Shown piece by piece: positions 1 through 5,837 of a stretch of DNA of 12,526 nucleotides; the stretch's first letter is position 1; every line of letters starts with the position of its first letter. The stretch is from Fidelibacterota bacterium (lineage in GTDB: Bacteria; Fidelibacterota; Marinisomatia; Marinisomatales; UBA1611). The notes below the pieces were generated by a model, which was not told where the DNA came from, ran no database searches, and saw nothing but the letters and a program-made list of their open reading frames with translations. The stretch spans positions 1 to 12,526 of the forward strand of contig PBCV01000042.1 of assembly GCA_002717915.1 (NCBI GenBank). The letters are read 5' to 3'. The position numbers were made by a program, and so were the translations under genes.

Positions 1-90
1 TACTATACCATTTTACTTGCCTGCAATGAAGGAAAAGCTATTATTAAAAAAGGGTTTGATGAAATATTGAACAATCAAAATACTGAATAG
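1..90 (+). CDS. C-terminal end of a truncated reading frame, unknown product
   Basis: Frame 1 is open from the first base of the window and ends at a TAG at 88-90, giving 29 codons (begins Y-Y-T-I-L-L-A-C-N-E-G-K, ends N-N-Q-N-T-E). The 5' end lies outside the window. The tail has a short hydrophobic stretch, then a Lys/Glu/Asn-rich end that could be a terminal helix. No family is recognisable from so little sequence. It is called coding only because the frame is open to the edge and a non-coding spacer follows, so this could be chance. Confidence 0.35.
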   Translation, partial: YYTILLACNEGKAIIKKGFDEILNNQNTE

Positions 91-204
91 CAATGGTTTG
101 AAGAGAAGGTCTGAATGTAAACATGTTCCATATTCATTTCAGTCCTGCCGTCCGCCTAGCTGTGGAGTGTTTTATTTGTAAAATGATTGGTAGATTTGGT
201 TAAA

Positions 205-210
205 TATAAT
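205..210 (+). promoter_or_regulatory. Candidate -10 element close to the ABM-like gene
   Basis: A perfect TATAAT lies 13 bases upstream of the ATG at 224. No convincing -35 hexamer sits at 16-18 bp; TTGTAA at 176-181 is too far away (23 bp). If it is used, the mRNA would start about 7 nt before the start codon, giving an almost leaderless message, which fits the absence of a Shine-Dalgarno sequence. The surrounding DNA is AT-rich, so a chance match is quite possible. Confidence 0.3.
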
Positions 211-223
211 AGATGAATATGAA

Positions 224-511
224 ATGCATTACAGAGTAACAACCTATGAGTTTAATTCGGAACAATTTGATGACATGATGGCTTATGCTGATAGTATAAA
301 GGATCAAGTGCAAAATATTGAAGGATTGAATTTTGCTCATGTATGTAGAACAAACGAAACCGGTGCAATGATTGTAGCCCAATATGACAATGAGGAAGCA
401 ATGGAAAATGCTACTCCTAAGTTTCGGGAAATTATGGGAGGAATGGCTCAATTTTTCACGTCTGCACCAAATCCTGTTGGAGCTGAAGTTATCTGGCAAA
501 GTGATCACTAA
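224..511 (+). CDS. Dimeric alpha/beta-barrel (ABM-like) small protein
   Basis: A 95-aa soluble protein without signal peptide. Its length and pattern fit the antibiotic-biosynthesis-monooxygenase / dimeric alpha-beta-barrel superfamily. It has an N-terminal strand (H-Y-R-V-T-T-Y-E), a helix around residues 14-32 (F-D-D-M-M-A-Y-A-D), a central strand pair N-F-A-H-V-C-R-T followed by G-A-M-I-V-A-Q-Y-D, then a helix A-M-E-N-A-T-P-K-F-R-E-I-M with a Gly/Met-rich stretch and a final strand. Members act as small cofactor-free oxygenases, haem-degrading enzymes or stress-response proteins; substrate cannot be assigned. The ATG at 224 is the only in-frame ATG after a stop at 191-193. No clear ribosome binding site is present. 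It is followed directly by a hairpin terminator and appears to be monocistronic. Confidence 0.7.
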   Translation: MHYRVTTYEFNSEQFDDMMAYADSIKDQVQNIEGLNFAHVCRTNETGAMIVAQYDNEEAMENATPKFREIMGGMAQFFTSAPNPVGAEVIWQSDH

Positions 512-540
512 ATGATTCAAATGTGTTTAATACATCAAGC

Positions 541-563
541 CCCGTTGACTAGCGGGATTTTTT
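541..563 (+). terminator. Rho-independent terminator after the ABM-like gene
   Basis: A 6-bp stem, CCCGTT (541-546) with AGCGGG (551-556), includes one T-G wobble, has loop GACT, and is followed by A and a run of six T (558-563). It lies 30 nt after the stop codon at 509-511. It makes the upstream TTG start (562) of the next reading frame implausible. Confidence 0.75.
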
Positions 564-603
564 GTTTGGGTTAAGATGGGTAAATTTGGACAGGATAATT
601 GAA

Positions 604-921
604 ATGAAATCGTTTATTAAACTGTTACTCATCTTTTTTTCATTTGGGTTGTGTCAACAGAGTCAACCGGATACTCAAAAACCCATCAATACTATAAAAA
701 GTGAAAAGAATTCTTACTATGAATTCGAAGAGAAGCATGGTGATTTTAGGGAAGTTCTGGAATCAGATATTATCTACATATACGATTCCGAGGGGAATAA
801 AATTGAATTGGTCAATTACGATGCCAATGGGTATCTGGTGTCAAAAACTATTTACAAAGGCACCCTGGATAATACAGTGTGGCTTTTCACCACCGATTGC
901 CTTAAAGAGGATTGCTACTAA
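604..921 (+). CDS. Small exported protein of unknown function
   Basis: A 105-aa protein starting at the ATG at 604. The frame extends up to a TTG at 562, but that lies inside the preceding terminator, whereas the ATG gives a clean signal peptide: K-S-F-I-K followed by a hydrophobic core L-L-L-I-F-F-S-F-G-L. A Cys follows the core at residue 17 (G-L-C-Q-Q), but -1 is Leu, a poor lipobox, so periplasmic export rather than lipidation is favoured. The mature part is Gln/Lys/Glu-rich, then has a motif reminiscent of beta-hairpin 'text' repeats (Y-D-S-E-G-N-K-I-E-L-V-N-Y-D-A-N-G-Y-L) as in YD/MORN-like proteins. It ends with two Cys five residues apart (D-C-L-K-E-D-C-Y) that could form a disulfide. 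Function unknown. It has its own terminator. Confidence 0.6.
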   Translation: MKSFIKLLLIFFSFGLCQQSQPDTQKPINTIKSEKNSYYEFEEKHGDFREVLESDIIYIYDSEGNKIELVNYDANGYLVSKTIYKGTLDNTVWLFTTDCLKEDCY

Positions 922-945
922 ACTTATCTCAGTGGATGTATCACA

Positions 946-970
946 CCCTGCCAATTTGCGGGGTTTTTTT
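946..970 (+). terminator. Rho-independent terminator after the small exported protein
   Basis: Stem CCCTGC (946-951) pairs with GCGGGG (958-963), with one T-G wobble and a 6-nt loop, followed by seven T (964-970). It lies 24 nt after the stop codon and separates this gene from the convergent PAP2 phosphatase gene. Confidence 0.75.
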
Positions 971-1001
971 ATTTCTGAAAATCTGTGAGAATTATAAGTA
1001 A

Positions 1002-1766
1002 TTAAAAATACCAGATCACCTGGTAATGAGTGGATGCCGGGTCTACACCTATGGAAAAATAAGTTTTAGCATGCTTTTTCTGTACCCAGAAGCCTATAAT
1101 GGAACCTACCAGGGCACCGCTCAATACGTCCGTCATATAATGTTTGTCAGCAGCAATTCTAAAATAACCGGTTGTGGCAGCCAATGTTATGGCTGAACCC
1201 CAGATGAGATTTTTTTTATCGGGGTGGGACCTTGATAACATAATTGCTGTCGATGTACCTATGGAAAATGCCTGGCTGGTATGACCGCTGAAAAAAGACT
1301 TATAGGTATCACCGCCTTCATCCCGTGTTTGGTAGTAGGATGAAGGCCTTTTGCGGTCGACTGTGTGTTTTACAAGGTTTGTCACTAGTCCGTTAATGGC
1401 CATTATTTCTACATTCGCAAGAACCATTGTTTTATAATCTCCATCAGAAATAAGAGGCGTAAAAGGAATTCCCCCTAAGAATAGACCATACAATAAGATA
1501 TCGCTTGCCGTTTTAGCATTATCGATTTTATCTATATTCCAGCGCAATTTATTCCGGAAAAATTGATCAAAGCTATTGGGTGCTTCAGTACTAGTTTCTA
1601 GCGAAGGCGATTCACCAGTATAGCCGTATTCTAAAAAGAGAAACACACCGACCTCTGCCGCCGTTCTGTAATAATCCTTATTTGCAGGTTGACCGTTTAA
1701 AAAAGAAAAGAGCAAAACAATAGAAAGAATAGGTGGGCTTAACTTCGGCCCGTATGTAGTATTCAT
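1002..1766 (-). CDS. PAP2-family (type 2) phosphatidic acid phosphatase, exported/membrane
   Basis: A 254-aa protein with the complete three-part PAP2 active site: K133-x6-R140-P141 (K-H-T-V-D-R-K-R-P), S160-G161-H162 and R203-x5-H209-x3-D213 (R-I-A-A-D-K-H-Y-M-T-D). His162 is the expected nucleophile and His209 the acid/base. An N-terminal hydrophobic segment (about residues 12-25) looks like a signal peptide or anchor. Further hydrophobic stretches lie around 91-106, 117-131, 187-201 and 215-227. The family dephosphorylates lipid phosphates (phosphatidate, undecaprenyl-PP, lipid A phosphates) on the outer face of the inner membrane or in the outer membrane; the substrate here is unknown. 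The C-terminal A-K-T-Y-F-S-I-G-V-D...V-I-W-Y-F, ending in an aromatic residue, resembles an outer-membrane-style strand, but this is inference. It is transcribed divergently from the membrane protein gene at 1810. Confidence 0.9.
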   Translation of the reverse strand: MNTTYGPKLSPPILSIVLLFSFLNGQPANKDYYRTAAEVGVFLFLEYGYTGESPSLETSTEAPNSFDQFFRNKLRWNIDKIDNAKTASDILLYGLFLGGIPFTPLISDGDYKTMVLANVEIMAINGLVTNLVKHTVDRKRPSSYYQTRDEGGDTYKSFFSGHTSQAFSIGTSTAIMLSRSHPDKKNLIWGSAITLAATTGYFRIAADKHYMTDVLSGALVGSIIGFWVQKKHAKTYFSIGVDPASTHYQVIWYF

Positions 1767-1809
1767 ACCGATATATTAGATAAACTTAAAATATATATTA
1801 TATAAAATA
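1767..1809. promoter_or_regulatory. Short AT-rich divergent promoter region
   Basis: These 43 bp separate the start codons of the PAP2 gene (minus) and the small membrane protein gene (plus). The spacer is almost pure A/T, with nested ATATAT/TATAAT-type hexamers on both strands (for example TATAAA at 1800-1805 on plus, TATAAT on minus). With so little room the two promoters must overlap or be almost leaderless. Exact hexamers cannot be fixed by eye. Confidence 0.4.
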
Positions 1810-2160
1810 ATGGATAGTTGCCCCAATATTGGTGGTCAGGAAATTAATAGGCGCATGCGCACAGGATATCTTGGTTTATTTCTCACACTTTGTTTCTTTA
1901 CCTATGTGTTGATTCTTGAACCCGGGCACATCCGAGGCCTGGTAATTTTTCCTGCACTAATGACGACCATACCATTTTTAGAAGTGAAAGAAAAAACCTG
2001 CATTGTAAATGCCTATTTTGGTACAAAAAACATGGGAGAAAAGTACGAGAGAGAACGGGATACAACTTTCCTAAAAAAACAGCGAAGTTCATCACTGGTG
2101 CTCACTATGAAAGGTGTATTTATTGCCCTAGTTATAACTGGAATCCTATATTTGATCTAG
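1810..2160 (+). CDS. Small integral membrane protein with conserved-looking Cys motifs, unknown
   Basis: A 116-aa protein. It opens with M-D-S-C-P-N-I-G-G-Q-E-I-N-R-R-M-R-x-G, an N-terminal cytoplasmic-type basic segment with Cys4. TM1 follows at about 20-37, a short Gly/His/Arg turn (P-G-H-I-R-G), and TM2 at about 43-58. Next is a charged segment containing Cys64 (E-K-T-C-I-V-N-A-Y-F-G-T-K-N-M), a basic/acidic loop, and TM3 at about 96-115 up to the C-terminus. From memory, uncharacterised bacterial proteins share this layout (Cys near the N-terminus, E-I-N-R-R, two TM helices, then K-T-C-V/I-x-x-x-x-x-G), but I cannot name the family. The two Cys might bind metal or haem or be redox-active, which is inference only. 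No terminator with a T-tail follows. Confidence 0.65.
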   Translation: MDSCPNIGGQEINRRMRTGYLGLFLTLCFFTYVLILEPGHIRGLVIFPALMTTIPFLEVKEKTCIVNAYFGTKNMGEKYERERDTTFLKKQRSSSLVLTMKGVFIALVITGILYLI

Positions 2161-2374
2161 GTAATAATTCGACCCTATTTCATCACCTTAAGGGTTATAA
2201 ATTTGCAAGCATAATACCAATCAATATTCCACAGTAATGTTCAACATAATTTCCGGTCCTCATGTACTATTTTCACTGGTAATGATCCCAGGTGAAGGTG
2301 AATTCAAGATAGTGGTTCATTTTCAGTGTTTATACTAAGATGATGGGTATTATAATTAACCATTTGAGAAAGAT
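2161..2374. other. AT-rich intergenic stretch without a supported gene
   Basis: No convincing long ORF, tRNA or other RNA gene is visible. A weak inverted repeat ACCCT (2172-2176) / AGGGT (2191-2195) lies just after the preceding gene but has no T-run, so it is not called as a terminator. A 33-codon frame at 2237-2338 exists but has no supporting feature. A tandem GGTGAA GGTGAA occurs around 2291-2302. The region probably holds the promoter for the genes downstream. Confidence 0.5.
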
Positions 2375-2485
2375 ATGCCTTTTTTAGAGACATTAATAAA
2401 AGTTAGAACCTTCATTATAGGTAAAAATAAGTCTGGCGATAAACCCAAAGATCACTGGAAAAAATACCGTAAACCCAAGAAATGA
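2375..2485 (+). CDS. Candidate 36-aa basic micro-protein coupled to the hydrolase gene
   Basis: The ATG at 2375 opens 36 codons ending in a TGA at 2483-2485. The stop overlaps the ATG (2482-2484) of the following hydrolase in an ATGA arrangement, the classic sign of translational coupling. The N-terminal half is amphipathic/hydrophobic (M-P-F-L-E-T-L-I-K-V-R-T-F-I-I-G). The C-terminal half is strongly basic (K-P-K-D-H-W-K-K-Y-R-K-P-K-K), with 12 Lys and 2 Arg in 36 residues overall. Upstream, GAGAAAG at about 2366-2372 is a weak purine-rich ribosome-binding candidate with 2-3 nt spacing. It may be a real small protein, a leader peptide controlling the hydrolase, or chance. No family is recognised. 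Confidence 0.4.
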   Translation: MPFLETLIKVRTFIIGKNKSGDKPKDHWKKYRKPKK

Positions 2486-3432
2486 TATACCGCATCATTT
2501 TACTGATACTGTGTATCGAAACAGGATGGGGGAAAAATATAGAGGTGGTTGAAGTAAAAGCAGGACAATTTATTTTTAACTGTCGCACAGCTGGTGTGAA
2601 AAATTCAGGCGAAGGTGTTATTCTATTGCATGGATTCCCCACCACATCTTATATGTATGTGGATCTCATGGAACTCCTTGCTGAGAATGGATATCGAGCG
2701 GTTGCTCCTGACCAGCGTGGCTATAGTCCGAAGGCAAGGCCAAAAAGCTTAAAGGAGTATAGTGCTGAAAAAATTGTAAACGATGTATTTTCATTAGCAG
2801 ATGCGTTTGGTTTTGATCGGTTCCATTTAATCGGACATGACTGGGGAGCATCCATTGGGTGGGGCGCCGTTGCTAGCCAGCCAGACCGCATCATAAGTTG
2901 GACTGCGTTGTCCGTTCCTCATCCAAAAGCATTTCTTGATGCTCTTGAGACCGATGATGATCAAAAAACAAAAAGCAGATATTTCAAGTTTTTTAAACTA
3001 CCCTATATACCCGAATTTTATTTTTCATTTAATAATTACCGAGTTTTAACCCGCAATGTGTGGACCAGCAGCACGGATAAGGAAATAGAAACTTTTCTGG
3101 ACGTTTTCAGAGGTGAAGGTGCCCTCAAGGGAGGGTTAAATTGGTACAGAGCAAATCTTGGTTCAAAAAACATAACCGGCATTAAAGAAAGTCCAGCTGA
3201 TATTATTACACCGACTCTTTTCATTTGGGGCAATCAGGATCCTGCATTAGGGAGAAAAGGGACTGAGTTAACTTTACACTATATGAAAGCTCCCTACTAT
3301 AGATTTATTGAAATTGATGCAGGACATTGGCTCATTCAAGACGCCTATGTTGAAGTTTCAGAAGCAATTTTAGACCATTTAGAACTTAGTCCACCCATCG
3401 TAGAGCAGCAGTCAAAACAGGGAATACATTAA
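2482..3432 (+). CDS. Exported alpha/beta hydrolase, epoxide-hydrolase-like
   Basis: A 316-aa protein. The start is fixed: an in-frame stop lies at 2470-2472 and the ATG at 2482 is the first. Residues 1-17 form a short signal-like hydrophobic stretch (M-I-Y-R-I-I-L-L-I-L-C). The core carries epoxide-hydrolase signatures: oxyanion H50-G-F-P53, P-D-Q-R-G-Y-S (76-82), nucleophile elbow G118-H-D120-W-G122, lid motif N-W-Y222-R, acid Asp253 in I-W-G-N-Q-D-P, and His282 in D-A-G-H-W. An Asp nucleophile with W-G and the lid Tyr favour epoxide hydrolase; haloalkane or fluoroacetate dehalogenases share the fold and remain possible. Substrate unknown. The signal sequence suggests periplasmic or secreted action, as in Cif-type epoxide hydrolases. 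It sits between a candidate micro-ORF (ATGA overlap) and a cupin gene 2 nt downstream, so operon membership is very likely. Confidence 0.85.
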   Translation: MIYRIILLILCIETGWGKNIEVVEVKAGQFIFNCRTAGVKNSGEGVILLHGFPTTSYMYVDLMELLAENGYRAVAPDQRGYSPKARPKSLKEYSAEKIVNDVFSLADAFGFDRFHLIGHDWGASIGWGAVASQPDRIISWTALSVPHPKAFLDALETDDDQKTKSRYFKFFKLPYIPEFYFSFNNYRVLTRNVWTSSTDKEIETFLDVFRGEGALKGGLNWYRANLGSKNITGIKESPADIITPTLFIWGNQDPALGRKGTELTLHYMKAPYYRFIEIDAGHWLIQDAYVEVSEAILDHLELSPPIVEQQSKQGIH

Positions 3433-3434
3433 CC

Positions 3435-3791
3435 ATGATTAGCCCAATAATTAAAAACTTTGAAACCCCGGATGAGATACGTGAATTTGAAAAGGGAAGG
3501 TTTGAACTGGTAGAATTGCCCAATATGACAATTGGGAAAGCAACTTATGATCCAGGCTGGAAATGGAGCAGGGATGTTTCACCGCTGGCACATACAGAAT
3601 TCTGCGAAGTTGAGCACCTGGGGATGGTCTTATCAGGAAGCGCCACGGTTGTTTTCAAGGATGGCACTATACACACAGTTAAAAAAGGGGATGTATTCTA
3701 TGTGCCCCCGGAACCCCATGATAGCTGGGTTTTGGGTGATCAGAAATATGTGTCAATCCACTTTTTAGGAGCGGATAAATACGCGGATTGA
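3435..3791 (+). CDS. Single-domain cupin protein
   Basis: A 118-aa protein with a small beta-barrel cupin. The first motif region runs P-G-W-K-W-S-R-D-V-S-P-L-A-H53-T-E-F-C57-E-V-E60-H61-L-G-M-V-L-S-G. The second is K-G-D-V-F-Y-V-P-P-E-P-H95-D-S-W-V-L-G-D. His53, Glu60/His61 and His95 are candidate metal ligands, though the first motif is not a textbook H-x-H. Members of this P-G-W-x-W-S group usually sense or bind small molecules, or act as dioxygenase/isomerase-like enzymes; the exact role is unknown. There is no signal peptide, so it is cytoplasmic. It lies 2 nt behind the hydrolase stop and is almost certainly co-transcribed, suggesting it works on, or responds to, the same substrate or product (inference). 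Confidence 0.85.
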   Translation: MISPIIKNFETPDEIREFEKGRFELVELPNMTIGKATYDPGWKWSRDVSPLAHTEFCEVEHLGMVLSGSATVVFKDGTIHTVKKGDVFYVPPEPHDSWVLGDQKYVSIHFLGADKYAD

Positions 3792-3806
3792 ATTCTAAGG
3801 TAGAAT
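3792..3806. repeat. Inverted repeat ATTCTA-AGG-TAGAAT
   Basis: A perfect 6-bp inverted repeat with a 3-nt spacer immediately follows the cupin stop codon, in the 53-bp gap before the DUF4442 gene. No T-run follows, so it is not an intrinsic terminator. It may be an operator half of a regulatory region or an mRNA 3'-end hairpin. Confidence 0.4.
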
Positions 3807-3816
3807 CAAGGCATAC

Positions 3817-3834
3817 TTTCAATTTAATTTGAAA
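3817..3834. repeat. Palindrome TTTCAATTTAATTTGAAA upstream of the DUF4442 gene
   Basis: Perfect 6-bp arms (TTTCAA / TTGAAA) surround a 6-nt AT spacer. It ends 10 nt before the ATG at 3845. Its size and position suit a dimeric repressor operator or a translation-blocking hairpin. It is AT-rich, so chance cannot be excluded. Confidence 0.4.
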
Positions 3835-3844
3835 TGGACATTGA

Positions 3845-4345
3845 ATGGAATTAACTCAAAAACAGTTGCTGCTGTTAAATCGATTTAACAGTACACTTTT
3901 ATTGAAGGCAGTTTCAATCGCTAAACTGCCGTTGGCATTTATTACAGGCCTGAAAATAGAGAAATGTAAAGGGGATGAATGTGTTACCAGCGTGCGTTTG
4001 AAATACCTGAATAAGAATCCCTTTGGCTCCACATATTTTGCCGTTTTGAGTATGGCTGCTGAATTAAGTACGGGTGCTCTTGCATTAACTGCAGTGGAAG
4101 GGATGAATCCCAGCGTAGCGTTGATCCTTATCAACATGAAAGCTGATTTTGTTAAAAAAGCGATCGGCAGAACCACATTCACCTGCACTGAAGGTGAAAA
4201 ATTGTTTAGTGCTGTAAACGAGGCAGTAGCCACCAAGGAACCCCAAGTCCAAACCGTGTCCACATCCGGCTGTGATATAAACGGTGAAATGGTTGCCCAG
4301 TTTGAATTCACCTGGTCGTTTAAGCAACGGCAATTGGATCATTAG
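3845..4345 (+). CDS. DUF4442 hotdog-fold thioesterase-like protein
   Basis: A 166-aa cytoplasmic protein. After an N-terminal helix (L-L-L-L-N-R-F-N-S) comes a hotdog-fold signature: strand V-T-S-V-R-L-K-Y-L-N-K-N-P-F-G-S-T-Y-F, then helix A-V-L-S-M-A-A-E-L-S-T-G-A-L-A, near residues 47-80. This K-N-P-x-G-S-x-Y-F-A-x-L-x-M-A-A-E-L pattern is characteristic of DUF4442 (PaaI/YiiD-like) proteins. The family belongs to the thioesterase superfamily, with acyl-CoA as the usual substrate, but activity of this subfamily is not established. The central helix holds the M-A-A-E stretch where the catalytic acidic residue of PaaI-type enzymes would lie. It is preceded by two short palindromes and appears to have its own transcription start. 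The minus-strand frame covering it (3856-4311) is a shadow. Confidence 0.8.
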   Translation: MELTQKQLLLLNRFNSTLLLKAVSIAKLPLAFITGLKIEKCKGDECVTSVRLKYLNKNPFGSTYFAVLSMAAELSTGALALTAVEGMNPSVALILINMKADFVKKAIGRTTFTCTEGEKLFSAVNEAVATKEPQVQTVSTSGCDINGEMVAQFEFTWSFKQRQLDH

Positions 4346-4375
4346 ATTATTGATACAATTTCAACAGGTTCTACA

Positions 4376-4404
4376 TTGAGTAAGCAGGGCATCATTTGTA
4401 TGTT
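4376..4404 (+). promoter_or_regulatory. Candidate sigma70-like promoter before the PnuC-like gene
   Basis: TTGAGT (4376-4381) and TATGTT (4399-4404) are separated by exactly 17 bp. The -10 ends only 5 nt before the ATG at 4410, so transcription would begin at or next to the start codon, giving a leaderless mRNA. Each hexamer has mismatches to consensus, and this is a by-eye match. Confidence 0.25.
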
Positions 4405-4409
4405 AGAAC

Positions 4410-4658
4410 ATGATAGATTGGTTTAAAAATAATTCGGAACCTTGGAATTGGACCCTCATTGGCTGGCTCGGTGCTGTTCTAGTAATTATTGGATATTATT
4501 TGAACGCCAATGAATATATAACATCCTGGATAGTCTGGATGATTGGCAATGCCATGGTTGCCGTTTATTCCATATATAAAAAAGCATACTCAACAGCAGC
4601 AATGTCTTTTATTATCACGCTGATGAACATATACGGATACATTCGCTGGCTTTCATGA
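4410..4658 (+). CDS. Small three-helix membrane protein, PnuC/SemiSWEET-like half-transporter
   Basis: An 82-aa protein with three predicted membrane helices (about 14-30, 37-54 and 60-79). The last part, Y-x-x-Y-K-K-A-Y-S-T-A-A-M-S-F-I-I-T-L-M-N-I-Y-G-Y-I-R-W, matches the end of the three-helix unit of PnuC vitamin transporters (Y/F-x-x-K-x-Y...N-I-Y-G-W-x-x-W). Three-helix units of this fold occur as SemiSWEET sugar transporters, which work as homodimers, and duplicated in PnuC. A homo-oligomeric carrier for a small solute is therefore plausible but inferred; no substrate residue pattern can be read. Its TGA overlaps the ATG of the PLP enzyme gene (ATGA at 4655-4658), indicating coupled translation and possibly a shared substrate. 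Confidence 0.65.
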   Translation: MIDWFKNNSEPWNWTLIGWLGAVLVIIGYYLNANEYITSWIVWMIGNAMVAVYSIYKKAYSTAAMSFIITLMNIYGYIRWLS

Positions 4659-5803
4659 ATTCCATCGTGTCGAAAAAAGATTTTCCATCTGCAGGTTCAT
4701 TTGTGTATTTAAATGCTGCAAATGTTGGGTTGATGTACGGTGAAGCTGAAAAAGTAATTAAAGAGTGGCATAAAGACTTGGCGTACAATGGAAGCAATAA
4801 TTTTAATGAAAATGCTGAAGAGAGTGTATTTAAAAAATTACATATTGCAGCAGCGGCATTAATCAATGCAGAACCGGATGATATTGCCGCTGGATCAAGC
4901 GCCACAGAATTATTATGCTCTCTTGCATGGGCAGTTTCACCCACGAAAGACCAAAATGTGGTCAGTACAGAAACTGTGTTCCCCAGTACAATATATCCCT
5001 GGCAGCGTGTAGCAAAGTCAACGGGCTGTGAAATCAGGCTGGCAAAAGAGAAAAATAACTTTATTAATACAGATGACATCATTGCTCTGATAGACCAGAA
5101 TACTGCAGCAGTATCTATATCCCATGTAGAATATGCGAATGGTCAACTTTATAACCTGGAATTGCTGGCAGATGCAGTCCATGCACACAATGCACTGCTG
5201 GTTGTGGATGCTACTCAATCTGCTGGGGCGATTCCGATTGATATTAAGGCACATAACGTGGATGTACTAATTAGCGGCGCATATAAATGGCTATGCGGTC
5301 CATTTGGGTCAGCATTCATGTATCTTACTCCCTATCTTCAGGAAAAATTGGAGCCAGGATTAGTAGGTTTTCGCAGTCATGAAAATATGTGGGACTTGGA
5401 CGCCAGACGGATTAACTATGTATCAACAGCCGCGAAGTTTGAATTTAGTACTATGGCTTTTGGGTGTGCGTTGGGATTTTCTGAATCGATCGATTTTATT
5501 TATAAAACGGGTGTTGAAACTATTTTTCAGCATAATAAACTGCTATCGGATAGGTTGATAGAGGGTATGCTGGAAATAGGTGCGAAAATCACATCACCAT
5601 TGAATGATAAAGATCGTACTTCAATTGTGAGAGCCCATATTGAATCCGTCGATACTTATCAGTTGAAAAATGGACTACAAAATGCGCAGGTATTTGTTTC
5701 CACTCGTGGTAATTCAATTCGATTTTCCCCACACTTATACAATACTTTAGATGATATTGATAAAGCTATTAATGAAATAAAAAAATGGCTAAGAAATAAC
5801 TGA
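4655..5803 (+). CDS. Class V aminotransferase-fold PLP enzyme (not a canonical cysteine desulfurase)
   Basis: A 382-aa soluble protein, full length for the class V (IscS/SufS, kynureninase, isopenicillin-N epimerase) group. Visible PLP signatures: S-S-A-T-E (81-85) phosphate-binding region, His157 in S-I-S-H-V-E-Y, D185-A-T-Q188-S-A-G contacting the pyridine nitrogen and 3'-OH, and K211 in S-G-A-Y-K-W-L-C-G-P-F-G as the Schiff-base lysine. Near the end S-T-R-G-N-S-I-R356-F-S-P-H-L-Y-N-T provides a substrate-carboxylate Arg. The loop where group II desulfurases (SufS) carry their catalytic Cys shows no R-x-G-H-H-C; the only nearby Cys are C214 and C271. It is therefore more likely an epimerase, lyase or kynureninase-like enzyme; the substrate is unknown. 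Start ATG at 4655 overlaps the stop of the membrane protein gene. Confidence 0.85.
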   Translation: MNSIVSKKDFPSAGSFVYLNAANVGLMYGEAEKVIKEWHKDLAYNGSNNFNENAEESVFKKLHIAAAALINAEPDDIAAGSSATELLCSLAWAVSPTKDQNVVSTETVFPSTIYPWQRVAKSTGCEIRLAKEKNNFINTDDIIALIDQNTAAVSISHVEYANGQLYNLELLADAVHAHNALLVVDATQSAGAIPIDIKAHNVDVLISGAYKWLCGPFGSAFMYLTPYLQEKLEPGLVGFRSHENMWDLDARRINYVSTAAKFEFSTMAFGCALGFSESIDFIYKTGVETIFQHNKLLSDRLIEGMLEIGAKITSPLNDKDRTSIVRAHIESVDTYQLKNGLQNAQVFVSTRGNSIRFSPHLYNTLDDIDKAINEIKKWLRNN

Positions 5804-5837
5804 TAAATTTATTAGGTGATATTTACTTTTTAAATCC

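Noticed and set aside
562..603. TTG start extending the small exported protein by 14 residues
   Set aside because: It lies within the preceding terminator and would put a charged, non-signal stretch ahead of the clear signal peptide starting at ATG 604.
2172..2195. ACCCT/AGGGT hairpin after the small membrane protein gene
   Set aside because: Only 5 bp with a 14-nt loop and no T-run; not a convincing terminator.
2237..2338. 33-codon plus-strand frame in the 2161-2481 spacer
   Set aside because: No ribosome binding site, no overlap with neighbours and no recognisable composition; expected by chance.
3856..4311. 151-codon minus-strand open frame opposite the DUF4442 gene
   Set aside because: The plus strand encodes a recognisable DUF4442 protein over the same bases; the minus product has no family pattern and is a shadow.
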